NCBI RefSeq assembly: GCF_003966895.1
Contig: NZ_AP018449.1
Span: 4,667,501-4,731,500, forward strand
Origin: Methylomusa anaerophila
GTDB lineage: Bacteria; Bacillota; Negativicutes; Sporomusales; Sporomusaceae
Reading direction: 5' to 3'
DNA length: 64,000 bases
Part shown: positions 1 to 8,325 of the stretch, piece after piece
Layout of the letters: the number at the start of each line of letters is the position of its first letter
Position numbering within the stretch: the stretch's first letter is position 1
Notes under the pieces: model-generated
What the model was told of the DNA's origin: nothing
The model's database searches: none
The model's input: the letters and a program-made list of their open reading frames with translations, nothing else
Translations under genes and position numbers: made by a program

Positions 1-1158
1 CCCTCGGAATTCGAGGGGATCGCCTTTGGGGGTTCCGGTTCCGTGGGTCTCGATATAGCTAATACTATCAGGCGTTACGCCTGCCTGCGTACACGCACCA
101 ATAATTACTTCTGCCTGCGCTTCCGGATTGGGATAGGTTAAAGTATGGGTCTTGCCGCTATGATTAATAGCGCTCCCTTTCACAATTCCATAAATATAGT
201 CCCCATCTGCCAGGGCTTTTTCTAAAGGCTTGAGCAAAATCACCCCGGCCCCTTCACCGCGTACCATACCGTCCGCAGCATCGTCAAATGTTTTGCAGGA
301 ACCGGTAGGAGATAATATACCCACTTTGGCAAAGCAGATATACCTGAGGGGAGTCAGTAACAAACTAACTCCCCCTGCTAAGGCCATGCTGCATTCTCCC
401 CGCTGTATGGAGTGTACAGCCGCATGTATGGCGGTAAGAGCACTGGAGCAGGCGGTATCTAACGGAAAGCTCGGTCCCTTAAAATTAAAATAATAGGAAA
501 TCCGACTGGCGATAACTGACTGGGCAATTCCGGAGGCATAATGAGTGGCAATGGAGGAGAACTCTTTTTCTTGCAATTCTTTATAGTCCAAATTGGCGAT
601 ACCGGTAAAAACACCGATATTTTCCCCCGCCAAATGGGAAGGGCAAATCCCGGCATCCTCAAAACAAGACCAGGAAAGTTCCAGCATAAGCCGTTGTTGA
701 GGGTCCATTGTTTCGGCTTCCCTGGCAGTGATGCCAAAAAAATCGGCATCAAAGGCATCTACATTCTCTATAAATCCGCCCCACTTGCTGTTTGTTTTAT
801 TATTTTCGGTTATCGGGTCCCCCCAATATGCTTTCCAATCCCAACGGTCCGGAGGAATTTCTTGAATGTTTGATTTTCCTTGCCTTAAATTACCCCAATA
901 TTCTTCATAATTTCCGGCTCCAGGAAAACGGCATGCTACACCGACAATGGCAACCTCTTTACTTTGCGTCAGTGAATTGTCCGCTTCTTGCTTCCCCTTT
1001 TCAGGGTTAATGCTGCTAAAGTCTTTTTCATCGCTCTCATTGCTTTCATTGCTTTCTTTGTTGCCGCTAGCAGGGATCATTGTTTCTTTTTTGAAACCTC
1101 TGATAAATTCAGTCTTTTCCGCTACTCTCAAATATTTGCTAATTATATCTTTAACCAT
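1..1158 (-). CDS. Modular trans-AT polyketide synthase, N-terminal ketosynthase (partial)
   Basis: The gene starts at ATG 1158 behind GGAGGAAATATTGA and runs off the left edge, so only about 386 residues are visible. Residues 1-30 form a short helical, docking-like leader, followed by an Asn/Glu/Ser-rich linker of about 40 residues. From about residue 65 a ketosynthase begins (VAIVGVACRFPGA). The nucleophile motif DTACSSAL has Cys237 and the HGTGT motif has His372; the third active-site residue lies outside. The domain would extend a polyketide chain by decarboxylative condensation in the cytoplasm. No acyltransferase is visible, and discrete AT genes lie downstream of the window's first 4 kb, so a trans-AT assembly line is inferred. 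It is preceded by a 0.5-kb structured leader. Confidence 0.93.
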   Translation of the reverse strand, partial: MVKDIISKYLRVAEKTEFIRGFKKETMIPASGNKESNESNESDEKDFSSINPEKGKQEADNSLTQSKEVAIVGVACRFPGAGNYEEYWGNLRQGKSNIQEIPPDRWDWKAYWGDPITENNKTNSKWGGFIENVDAFDADFFGITAREAETMDPQQRLMLELSWSCFEDAGICPSHLAGENIGVFTGIANLDYKELQEKEFSSIATHYASGIAQSVIASRISYYFNFKGPSFPLDTACSSALTAIHAAVHSIQRGECSMALAGGVSLLLTPLRYICFAKVGILSPTGSCKTFDDAADGMVRGEGAGVILLKPLEKALADGDYIYGIVKGSAINHSGKTHTLTYPNPEAQAEVIIGACTQAGVTPDSISYIETHGTGTPKGDPLEFRG

Positions 1159-1391
1159 TCAATATTTCCTCCACTTTTCATGTATTAATTTAAGAGGTAG
1201 TAAGAAACATCCCATCCGTAAGTGGCCCCACCTCATTCCTTTGTTTTTGAGAACCTTAATCTCTTAATCTAATCTCTTAATCTTAATAAGGAAAAATATA
1301 TGTAATCCTTTTTCCCATATTTCCTTTAATAAAAATAATGAAAATCTAAGACAATACTTTTATTTACTATATTACCTTTCAGATTTTTTAA

Positions 1392-1673
1392 GTTAAGGAA
1401 CCCCCTCTTTAAAGTAATACCTTAAAGAGGGGGTTCCTTAACAAAATGTTGCCAAAGGAATATTGTTAAAAGGCATGAGAATTTATGGGAGGGAGGGATT
1501 TTATGATAATATTGCTTAAAATAGGGCATGAAGAACTATTGGGACCCCAAAAATGACCCCAATTCAAATTAACGGACTATGACCTTTCCCCAATTCTTAC
1601 CCTACGCCTCCGCAGATGCAATATGGAGAAATTTTATTCCTTGAGTTCAAACTTTAGGTTATCATTGTCACCA
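1392..1673 (-). ncRNA. Structured leader RNA 1, candidate LoaP target
   Basis: The untranslated leader before the PKS gene is homologous to leaders at 7773-7991 and 10014-10230. Read on the minus strand it has, in order: a stem formed by 1625-1632 with 1584-1591 enclosing a TTGC...GTAA hairpin; the conserved block GTCATAGT; a hairpin of ATTGGG type at 1538-1564; and a long GC-rich palindrome at 1392-1442 with arms of about 25 bp and one wobble. The last has terminator-like strength but no clean U-tract. Homology between the three copies is direct. Their role as LoaP antitermination elements is inferred from what is known of LoaP in Bacillus velezensis polyketide operons. Confidence 0.7.
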
Positions 1674-1679
1674 TATAAA

Positions 1680-1733
1680 ATTATAATAAATATCATATTC
1701 TTTTACAACATAAGTAATTTAAAGTTGTGTTAA
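1680..1733 (-). promoter_or_regulatory. Promoter P1 with upstream box
   Basis: On the minus strand a -35 TTGTAA (1703-1708), a 17-nt spacer and a -10 TATAAT (1680-1685) form a SigA-type promoter. The box TTAACACAA (1725-1733) ends 16 nt upstream of the -35. The same three elements recur at two other sites in the cluster with 17-nt box spacing, suggesting a common activator or UP-like site. The start is expected near 1673, giving a leader of about 515 nt. Confidence 0.75.
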
Positions 1734-1791
1734 CCAGGTGTAAATGTTTACTTATCGGTTAAGTCAGCTTTGATATCCCTGAACTTCCATA

Positions 1792-1819
1792 TTGAATTTT
1801 TATCAATATATGGTATGAT
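1792..1819 (+). promoter_or_regulatory. Possible loaP promoter
   Basis: TTGAAT (1792-1797) and TATGAT (1814-1819) are separated by 16 nt on the plus strand, upstream of the NusG-like gene. The very AT-rich flank makes chance matches likely, so this is tentative. The 60 bases before the gene hold repeated ATTTAATTAAAT palindromes. Confidence 0.4.
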
Positions 1820-1969
1820 ATGTAAAAAAATATTAATTTTATTTAATTAAATTATAATATTTAATTAAATGATTAACAAAAAAAAAGTGGTATCATAAAG
1901 TAATAGAAAATAGTGGACAATCTGCAATTATTCTTTTATTCCTTTATTTTTTTAAGGAGGTATTTAACT

Positions 1970-2491
1970 TTGGAAGATTGGTATGTTTTACGTATCATCC
2001 ATGGGAAAGAGGAAATAACTTCATTTATTTGCCAAAAAATGTATTCCAAATGCAGAATTATTAATCCCAAAAGAAGGGTGTATTGGCGAAAAAGCGGACA
2101 AATTATTAGTATAATAAGGCCTTTATTTGAAGGATACTTATTTGTATCAATAAATAGAGAAAATATCGAAGAATTTGACCATTTGCTGCGCAAGCACAGG
2201 ATAAGCGCCGGCTGGTTAGTTTACAGCGCCGGTTCTTTGGTACCCATATTACCCGAAGAAAAACAGCTTATTCAAAAATTAATCGGCAGTGAAGGAATTG
2301 TTGAAATAAGTGAAATCGAAAAAACTGAAGATCAAATTAAAATTGTTAACGGGCCTTTATTAGGGCTAGAACAAATTGTAAAAAAATATTCCCGCAGAGA
2401 TCAGCGTATTACTGTAGAAGTACCAATACTACAAGAAAAACGCCAGCTGGAACTTGGCGGTGTTCTAAAGAATCCCAAGGAATACCATTAA
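1970..2491 (+). CDS. loaP: LoaP-type NusG paralogue, transcription antiterminator
   Basis: A 173-residue NusG-family protein. I place the start at TTG 1970 because AAGGAGG lies 9 nt upstream and the NusG fold begins immediately with EDWYVLRIIHGKEE; a longer in-frame ATG at 1913 lacks a ribosome site. The N-terminal NGN domain covers about residues 1-100 and contains RPLFEGYLFVSI. The C-terminal KOW-like segment includes VNGPLLGLEQIVKKYSRR. Core NusG sits in a ribosomal-protein operon, whereas this copy lies inside a PKS cluster, as LoaP does in Bacillus. LoaP rides RNA polymerase after binding a leader RNA hairpin and suppresses termination over long operons. Three candidate leaders lie within 10 kb. 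Confidence 0.85.
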   Translation: MEDWYVLRIIHGKEEITSFICQKMYSKCRIINPKRRVYWRKSGQIISIIRPLFEGYLFVSINRENIEEFDHLLRKHRISAGWLVYSAGSLVPILPEEKQLIQKLIGSEGIVEISEIEKTEDQIKIVNGPLLGLEQIVKKYSRRDQRITVEVPILQEKRQLELGGVLKNPKEYH

Positions 2492-2630
2492 TAATTCAGT
2501 TTTCCCAGTTTTCCGACTTTTCTATGATTCAAATATATATATTTTTCCGAATGTATTTGCTAATACGCCAACGAGCGTTTTTTTTTACGGCAAATTTAGT
2601 TAACATATATACTTTCTTGGCTTATAGTAA

Positions 2631-2672
2631 AAGCGCAAGCTTGCACATCGTCCCGTGCAAAAACTTGCGCTT
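2631..2672. terminator. Bidirectional terminator between loaP and the ketosynthase operon
   Basis: AAGCGCAAG and CTTGCGCTT form outer arms, with inner TTGCAC/GTGCAA pairing. The hairpin lies between convergent genes. Plus-strand sequence after it is T-rich. The rest of the 2492-2757 gap shows only a short direct repeat around TTTTAACCTTCAAATC. Confidence 0.7.
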
Positions 2673-2757
2673 AATTGTTTTGCTTCGTCTTATAAAATAT
2701 TATATATCTAGCTGCCAACTAAATCAATTTTTGTTTTTTAACCTTCAAATCAACTTT

Positions 2758-3996
2758 TTAACCTTCAAATCTTTGCAAACATATTGCCGTATTAATCCCG
2801 CCAAACCCCATACTGAGACTTAAGGCATGTTGAATGTTATGGGAAATACTTTGCCCGCCAACCCAATTTAAAGAGGGGTCCAGCGGGTCATCCAAGTTTC
2901 TCGTGGGGTGAAGCCGGCCCTCTTTCATTTGCAGCAAAGTTGCAATAACTTCCACGGTGCCGGCGGCACTCAGGCCGTGGCCGGTAATGGATTTGGTCGC
3001 ATTGATATAAGCATGGGAAAGTTGACACTCGCAAATTGACTGGAGTTCAGTCTCGTCGCCGATTATCGAACCTGTCCCATGAGGATTAATATAATCAATA
3101 TCTCCGGGTGTCAGTTGCGCCTGGGCCAATGCCGTTTGAATCGCCCGGACCTCTCCTTCACAGGAAGGATTGGGATTTCGGTTTCCATCTGTGGCCAGGG
3201 CCCAGCCTGAGAGTATTGCGTAGGGTTGCTGCCGGCGTTTGGCCGCGGCTTCGGCACGTTCTATTACAACCGCCCCGCAGCATTCACCGTAGATAAATCC
3301 ATCCCGCTGCTTAGTGAACGGCCGACAGGCCAAGGCAGGTTCAGCGGCATAACGGTCGGTTCCCATAGCGCCTAATGACCGCAGTGCCTGGCATTCCCAG
3401 TAGGAAAGGTCCATTAAGGCGCCCACGGCAATGCAAACATCCACTTGGCCGCTTTGAACCGCCTGCGCCGCCAAAAGAATTGCCACTTGGCCGCTGGCCG
3501 AAGCCCCTCCTGCCGTATGTGCCAGTCCCCGAATTCCAAATTGTTCGGTACAAAACCCGCACAGATCGGTATCCATGAACGTTAATCCATAGGTTGGCGG
3601 AATAAAAGCAGCCCGTTCTTGATAAGACTCATAGTATTGCACCAATTCCCGCTGCTGGATGTTGGAGCCGCCAACCACCAAACCGATACGAGTTGGGTCT
3701 ATTGCGTCCAAGTTGGCCTCGTTCCAGGCTTCGTGCAGAGTGACTAAGGCTACCTGCCCCGAAAAAGATGCTGCCCGCAGAACCCGTTTGGAGAATTGCG
3801 CCGGATAGGTCAGGGAAGATATTTCAGCGCCGATAAACGCCGTCTCCTTTTGCCGCCCGGGACGCTGCATGATTCCAAAGGCATGGTTACCCTGCATCAG
3901 AGCAGAGCTAAAGTCGGTTTTTCCCTGCCCAACGGCAGCAGTAACACCCACGCCGGTAATAACTAACTCAGACTGATTTTTTTGCATAGAGCACAT
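2758..3996 (-). CDS. Stand-alone ketosynthase with Cys-to-Ser active site (decarboxylase of HMG cassette)
   Basis: A 412-residue KAS-II-like protein (VITGVGVTAAVGQG at the N terminus). At the nucleophile position the sequence reads AGGASASGQ, so Ser166 replaces the condensing Cys, while His306 (PHGTG) and His340 (ITGHG) remain. In beta-branching cassettes (PksF of bacillaene and relatives) this change yields a decarboxylase that turns malonyl-ACP into acetyl-ACP for the HMG synthase. The gene overlaps the upstream ACP gene by 29 nt; AGGAGA sits 8 nt before ATG 3996. It closes the AT-ER-AT-ACP-KS operon. The matching HMG synthase and enoyl-CoA hydratases are not in this window and may lie to the left. 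Confidence 0.88.
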   Translation of the reverse strand: MCSMQKNQSELVITGVGVTAAVGQGKTDFSSALMQGNHAFGIMQRPGRQKETAFIGAEISSLTYPAQFSKRVLRAASFSGQVALVTLHEAWNEANLDAIDPTRIGLVVGGSNIQQRELVQYYESYQERAAFIPPTYGLTFMDTDLCGFCTEQFGIRGLAHTAGGASASGQVAILLAAQAVQSGQVDVCIAVGALMDLSYWECQALRSLGAMGTDRYAAEPALACRPFTKQRDGFIYGECCGAVVIERAEAAAKRRQQPYAILSGWALATDGNRNPNPSCEGEVRAIQTALAQAQLTPGDIDYINPHGTGSIIGDETELQSICECQLSHAYINATKSITGHGLSAAGTVEVIATLLQMKEGRLHPTRNLDDPLDPSLNWVGGQSISHNIQHALSLSMGFGGINTAICLQRFEG

Positions 3997-4213
3997 CCAC
4001 TAATTCTCCTATATTTTTTGCCCCGAACAACTCTACGCGCGGTATTTGCAAAGCCAAGGCTTCCATCGTCATCCCGACAATCTCGGCCCGATCCACGGAA
4101 TTTGCTCCCAGTTCCGTTAACCGGTCGCCGGGCTGAATGTCATGTCCTTCCAATTCCGGAATTACCTCGTAAATATTTTGTACAACAAGTTTGAAAATAT
4201 CTTCTTTGTTCAT
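3968..4213 (-). CDS. Discrete acyl carrier protein, AcpK-like
   Basis: An 81-residue ACP with start at ATG 4213 behind GAGGAG. The phosphopantetheine site is Ser39 within LGANSVDRAE. The DRAE signature following the Ser, and the IPRVELFGAKNIG segment, resemble the donor ACP of HMG-synthase cassettes (AcpK), which carries malonyl then acetyl for beta-branching. It is translationally coupled to the decarboxylating ketosynthase, its expected partner. An upstream in-frame start at 4237 has no better ribosome site. It would be activated by the Sfp-type transferase at 8.3-9.1 kb. Confidence 0.88.
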   Translation of the reverse strand: MNKEDIFKLVVQNIYEVIPELEGHDIQPGDRLTELGANSVDRAEIVGMTMEALALQIPRVELFGAKNIGELVDVLYAKKSV

Positions 4214-4275
4214 TTTTGTTCTCCTCTTCCCCATCAATTTTTATATCCAGGTTAATAGCGCTGCAACAGCTTATC

Positions 4276-5133
4276 CTATTGGCCTGCTTCTCTTTTAATC
4301 CGTTGAACCAGTCCGGTTAACACTTTGCCTGGTCCAACCTCGGCAAACTCCATGTCACCCAGACTCATCAAGTAGCGAATGCTGTCTGTCCATTTAACCG
4401 GATGGGTTATCTGTTCAATAAGGTTCTGGGCAATTTCAGACTCTTGGTATGGTCTGGCATGAACATTGGAAATTACGGGAATGGTGAGTCTGGAAAATGC
4501 AAAGCTGTTTATGAAGGCGGTAAATTCCCGTTTAGCCTCTTCCATGTAACGGGAGTGAAAGGCGCCGCTTGTTTTTAAGGGGATGAACATCTGCACTCCT
4601 TGAGTCCCTTCAAAAATAGGTTGTGCTTTATTTATATCCTCGCGAAGACCCGAAATAACAATTTGCGCCGGGGAATTAAAATTTGCCAGATCAATACTCT
4701 GCAAATTATTCTGTTTTAAAACATTGGCAATCTGTTCCGCATTTAGGCCAATCACTGCGGCCATGCCGCCCCCGGTAGCGCGACTCATCAGTTCTCCTCT
4801 TTTTTGTACCAGTTTCAACCCGGTTCCGAAATCAAAGGCGCCCGCCGCAAATAACGCATCATATTCTCCCAAACTATGACCAGCGACGAAATCAGGTTTT
4901 TTCCCGGTTTCCTGGATCTTTTTTTGATAACTTAGCGCGTTGACTACATAGAGAGCCGGCTGGGTATATTGAGTTTGACCTAAATTTGCCTGCGGGTCTT
5001 CCAGACAAAGTTCTTTAATTGAATAACCTAAAATGTCACTCGCCTGCGTCGTTAATTCTTTAAATTCATCAAAAAGCGTTCCACCCATTCCTTTAGTCTG
5101 AGAACCTTGACCGGGAAAAACATAAGTAATCAT
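4276..5133 (-). CDS. trans-acting malonyl-CoA:ACP acyltransferase
   Basis: A 285-residue FabD-like acyltransferase. It opens with VFPGQGSQ, has the nucleophile Ser87 in GHSLGE and the catalytic His193 in GAFHSRYM, the pattern associated with malonyl selectivity. Its length is that of a complete single-domain AT. It would load malonyl onto ACPs of the PKS modules in trans. It lies 86 nt downstream of the enoyl reductase gene; that gap holds a small hairpin (AACGAG/CTCGTT, 5165-5187). The start ATG 5133 follows GAAAGGGG. Confidence 0.92.
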   Translation of the reverse strand: MITYVFPGQGSQTKGMGGTLFDEFKELTTQASDILGYSIKELCLEDPQANLGQTQYTQPALYVVNALSYQKKIQETGKKPDFVAGHSLGEYDALFAAGAFDFGTGLKLVQKRGELMSRATGGGMAAVIGLNAEQIANVLKQNNLQSIDLANFNSPAQIVISGLREDINKAQPIFEGTQGVQMFIPLKTSGAFHSRYMEEAKREFTAFINSFAFSRLTIPVISNVHARPYQESEIAQNLIEQITHPVKWTDSIRYLMSLGDMEFAEVGPGKVLTGLVQRIKREAGQ

Positions 5134-5219
5134 TTTCTATCCCCTTTCATAATTTAAATGGATACAACGAGCTTGTAATTCTCGTTGTTCATTTTTTATT
5201 TAGCTTTTCAAACTCTCCC

Positions 5220-6620
5220 CTAGCAGGACATAGTTTTCAAACGATTGCTGAGCAATTCTGCCGTCTCGGTAACAAGTTTCCTGCCGATCTCGTCCACATG
5301 CCGGTTTCGCCAGTTTTCCAGTTCAGTCCCTTTAACCCATTGATTGAAAGCGCCCAACGCCGGCCCGCAATGCACTTGATAGTCTACTTTCGATTCTGTA
5401 TTACCGCTTAAGGCAAGGTTGGTGGTATAACCAAAATACCATCTAAAAATCAGGGCCATTTTATGCTTGGGGTTGCGTTCGGCTTTTTCGATTTCCGGGG
5501 CTGGATAATAATTTTTGACATCTTTGTAGACTTCGGCAAAACTTCTTTTAAAAAACTTTTCCTCAATTTGCTTTTTGGTCTTTTCATCAATTTCATCTAA
5601 GGAATTGTATTGACGGTATAAGTCATACAACTTATTGGCGCGGGCGGGAAAAAATAATCCTTTTTTTAGCACTTGCACTTTGGCGCCCATCTCAAACATA
5701 TCTCCTGCCGGCGCATATTCGGTATCCTGGATATTGATTTGCTGCAATAAATCTTTTACCGCGTCGCTGGTCGCCGCCTCTACCGTGCACTGGTTGATTG
5801 AACCGGTCACAATAAAGTCGGCGCCCATTACAAACGCCGCCGCGGCTGCCGCAGGAGTTCCAATCCCGCCGGCTGCGCCAATGCGCATTGTCTTAGAGTA
5901 CTGATACTTTTTCATCATTTCATCCCGTAATGTGATCATGGCCGGCATTAAAGCATAGGCCACCCCGCCGTCCGTATGGCCGCCGGAGTCCGCTTCAGCA
6001 CAAATATCATCCGCCATAGGGATTTCTTTTGCTAACTCAGCTTCTTCCTGTGTAATCTTATTTTCCGCTAATAATTTTGCGACAATCTTTGCCGGAGCCG
6101 GACTCAGGAAGGCTTCCGCCACCTCCGGCCGGGACAATTTGGCGATAATCTTGTTTAAAACAATGACTTTTCCGTGTTCATCCCGTTTTAATCCTTGGGT
6201 ACGATATTTCACCAAAGCCGGCGTAATACTTAAAAAAGCAGCCGCTTCCACAGTTTTTACGCCATATGCCAGCAAAAGGTCAACTGTTTTTTCTTCCATG
6301 GCGGGATTGTTAGGGTTATGTAATAAATTCAGCCCGTAGGCTTGTCCCGGGGATAATTCTTTTTGGATGTACTGAATTGCCGTTTCGATTTGTGATAATG
6401 CCAGTCCACCTGTACCCAGGAAACCCATCATTCCCGCTTTCCCTACTTTTACCACCATTTCCGGTGAAGCCACTCCCCGATACATGGCGCCGGTTAGATA
6501 CGCATATTTCAGGTTATAATCCTTTTTGAATTCGGAGCTTCCCAATGCCGAAGGAGATATAAGTGTTCCAGCTATTCCTTTACTTTGCGAACCTTGCCCG
6601 GAAAAAATATATGGAATCAT
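5220..6620 (-). CDS. PfaD-type trans enoyl reductase carrying a relic AT N terminus
   Basis: A 466-residue FMN-dependent enoyl reductase of the PfaD/PksE family, acting in trans on alkene intermediates. From about residue 32 it matches the family (YAYLTGAMYRGVAS; FLGTGGLALSQIE; SGGHTDGG; FIVTGSINQCTVEA). The first 18 residues, starting MIPYIFSGQGSQSKG, are instead the N terminus of an acyltransferase, as in PksE-like AT-ER fusions. The rest of that AT is missing. I read this as a fusion gene that lost its AT domain by an in-frame deletion; a complete AT is the next gene. Start ATG 6620 follows GGGGGAGG. Confidence 0.88.
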   Translation of the reverse strand: MIPYIFSGQGSQSKGIAGTLISPSALGSSEFKKDYNLKYAYLTGAMYRGVASPEMVVKVGKAGMMGFLGTGGLALSQIETAIQYIQKELSPGQAYGLNLLHNPNNPAMEEKTVDLLLAYGVKTVEAAAFLSITPALVKYRTQGLKRDEHGKVIVLNKIIAKLSRPEVAEAFLSPAPAKIVAKLLAENKITQEEAELAKEIPMADDICAEADSGGHTDGGVAYALMPAMITLRDEMMKKYQYSKTMRIGAAGGIGTPAAAAAAFVMGADFIVTGSINQCTVEAATSDAVKDLLQQINIQDTEYAPAGDMFEMGAKVQVLKKGLFFPARANKLYDLYRQYNSLDEIDEKTKKQIEEKFFKRSFAEVYKDVKNYYPAPEIEKAERNPKHKMALIFRWYFGYTTNLALSGNTESKVDYQVHCGPALGAFNQWVKGTELENWRNRHVDEIGRKLVTETAELLSNRLKTMSC

Positions 6621-6661
6621 TTCCTCCCCCCATCAAAGGAATCCTTACTAAATACTTTTAT

Positions 6662-7633
6662 TCACTTAATTTTAAATTTTAATTCATTTAATTTGTCCAG
6701 TTTTTTAATCTCCTGATCGAAAGGAGTTAAAACGTCATAAATTTGTGATGCAGAGCCTTTATCTAGTAAGTTGTTTCTCACAAAGCTGGCCAATGTCCCG
6801 GATGGTCCCAAGTCAATATAGTTAAACTGACGGGTTGCTTCAAGTTTGCCTATAGTTTTTTGAAACTGAATCGGTTGCCGGACAACATTCCAAAAATACT
6901 CCGGCGAGATATCTGTAACCCAACTGCTCAATGAACAGGATATAATCGGAATCTCAGGTTTTCTAAAGGAAAAGGAAAAATTGCGTAAAAACTTCTTATA
7001 TTCCTCTTCGGCCGGATCAATATTAGTAGAATGAAAACCATATTTTACAGGCAGTGTGAGAAATTGCATATCTTCAGTTTTTAAATATTTCTCAATATCG
7101 AATAAACTGCTGCTATGACCGGAAATAACAAAATGGGAAGAATAATTAACTGCAGCCAGTTCCGAATGGAGGAAAATTTCAGCAGATTGATTATACAAAT
7201 CCGGATTATGAATTACCGCTATCATACTTCCGGGTTGACAATATTTTTCAAATACCTCTACTTGTTTTAAAATACAATCCAGTGTTTCTTCCAGTGAAAG
7301 GACACCCGCAATTGCTGCCGCAGTAAATTCTCCCAGGCTTGCCCCTAATACATAATCAGGCTTAATTCCCTGTTCAATTAATACTTGGACTAAAGAATAT
7401 TCTACCATAAAAATGGCAGGATGAGTGTATATAAGGTTATCGAATCTGTCCCCTTTACTTTTTGCTTGGTTGTAAATTTCATCAATAATTGAGATACCGG
7501 CACTATTATACACAATGTCGTTTAATTTGGACAGCCAGTGTCTAAATACTGTATTTTGGCTGTAGAGCGCCTTGCCCATATGATAATATTGTGATCCTTG
7601 ACCTGAAAACATAAAAATTATAGGTTGTCGCAA
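6662..7633 (-). CDS. Second discrete acyltransferase or acyl hydrolase
   Basis: A 323-residue FabD-like protein, more diverged than its neighbour. It has MFSGQGSQ at the N terminus, Ser99 in GASLGE and His201 in GFHSTN. Discrete second ATs of trans-AT clusters often form the acyl-hydrolase (proofreading) clade such as PksD/PedC; assignment between loading and hydrolysis cannot be made by eye. The start must be TTG 7633: AAAGGATG precedes it and an in-frame TGA lies two codons upstream. It is the first gene of the operon behind leader 2. Confidence 0.85.
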   Translation of the reverse strand: MRQPIIFMFSGQGSQYYHMGKALYSQNTVFRHWLSKLNDIVYNSAGISIIDEIYNQAKSKGDRFDNLIYTHPAIFMVEYSLVQVLIEQGIKPDYVLGASLGEFTAAAIAGVLSLEETLDCILKQVEVFEKYCQPGSMIAVIHNPDLYNQSAEIFLHSELAAVNYSSHFVISGHSSSLFDIEKYLKTEDMQFLTLPVKYGFHSTNIDPAEEEYKKFLRNFSFSFRKPEIPIISCSLSSWVTDISPEYFWNVVRQPIQFQKTIGKLEATRQFNYIDLGPSGTLASFVRNNLLDKGSASQIYDVLTPFDQEIKKLDKLNELKFKIK

Positions 7634-7723
7634 AAACCATCATCCTTTCTGCTTTTCTCCTTTTCTCCTTTTTCAAATCTTTAAATAAATAATGCGGCAA
7701 AGATATGACTGATTTCCGGTAAC

Positions 7724-7778
7724 CATGTTAAGGACATGTTAAGGACATGTTAAGGACATGTTAAGGCCCATGTTAAGG
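7724..7778. repeat. 11-bp tandem repeat (CATGTTAAGGA)
   Basis: Four head-to-tail copies of CATGTTAAGGA plus a fifth partial copy run into the GC-rich hairpin of leader 2. The leader 1 and leader 3 copies lack the repeat. It lies in the untranslated RNA between the hairpin and the first operon gene, so copy-number changes would alter leader length but no protein. Confidence 0.9.
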
Positions 7779-7991
7779 CCCCCCTTGTTTAAGATTGCGC
7801 CTTAAACAGGGGGGCCCTAAGATGATTACGGAAGAAGCAAGTTTTGTGAAAAAAGCATTGAAAAATATTGGGGTTCAGGATAACGCCCCAATTAATACAA
7901 AACTATGACTTTTTCCCTCAGGTTCGCCCCGCGCCTCTGAAGAATGCAATTTAGAAAAATTTGGTATAACTTCAGTTCAAACTGTTATCTG
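7773..7991 (-). ncRNA. Structured leader RNA 2, candidate LoaP target
   Basis: This is the leader of the AT-ER-AT-ACP-KS operon and homologous to leaders 1 and 3. The minus strand contains the P1 stem (7951-7960 with 7909-7918) around a TTGC...GCGAA hairpin, the block GTCATAGTTTTGTA, an ATTGGGG/CCCCAAT hairpin (7867-7892), and the GC-rich palindrome at 7773-7820 (one bulged T). Stems differ in sequence from leader 1 but stay paired, supporting RNA-level conservation. Distance from the expected start to TTG 7633 is about 360 nt. Confidence 0.7.
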
Positions 7992-7997
7992 CATATA

Positions 7998-8052
7998 AGC
8001 ATACGGTCTAGTATTAAAATTTACAATAGACCCGATGCTAAGATTGTGTTAA
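7998..8052 (-). promoter_or_regulatory. Promoter P2 with upstream box
   Basis: Minus-strand -35 TTGTAA (8021-8026), 17-nt spacer and -10 TATGCT (7998-8003). The box TTAACACAA (8044-8052) lies 17 nt upstream of the -35. The layout matches P1 and P3. Confidence 0.75.
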
Positions 8053-8223
8053 TTGATTGTAAATATTTGAAAGAACCAGGAGAGAGGCCCTTAATGCGAC
8101 ATATATATTAAAAAATATTTAATATAATGATAATAAAAGTAAATATACTTCATTGACAATAAATGATATATTTAGATTGTAACTTTCGGTATTGGAAATT
8201 ACTGGTTACTATACTGGTTGGAA

Positions 8224-8261
8224 AAACAGCGGCCGTATTATTTTTAATACGGCCGCTGTTT
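8224..8261. terminator. Terminator after the phosphopantetheinyl transferase gene
   Basis: A perfect 17-bp inverted repeat beginning AAACAGCGGCCGTATTA with a TTTT loop. It lies between the 3' end of the minus-strand transferase gene and leader 2. On the minus strand it is followed by TTTTCC. Confidence 0.85.
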
Positions 8262-8325
8262 GAAAGATATCAATTCGCATCCATAGACATAGAAAGCGGG
8301 AGATAAGATTCCGGTATTAATTAAT

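Noticed and set aside
230..1267. Several overlapping open frames on the plus strand opposite the PKS gene
   Set aside because: The minus strand encodes a continuous ketosynthase with all motifs; the plus-strand frames have no family features or ribosome sites.
2524..2823. 99-codon plus-strand frame after loaP
   Set aside because: It crosses a terminator hairpin and the end of the convergent ketosynthase gene and has no recognisable protein character.
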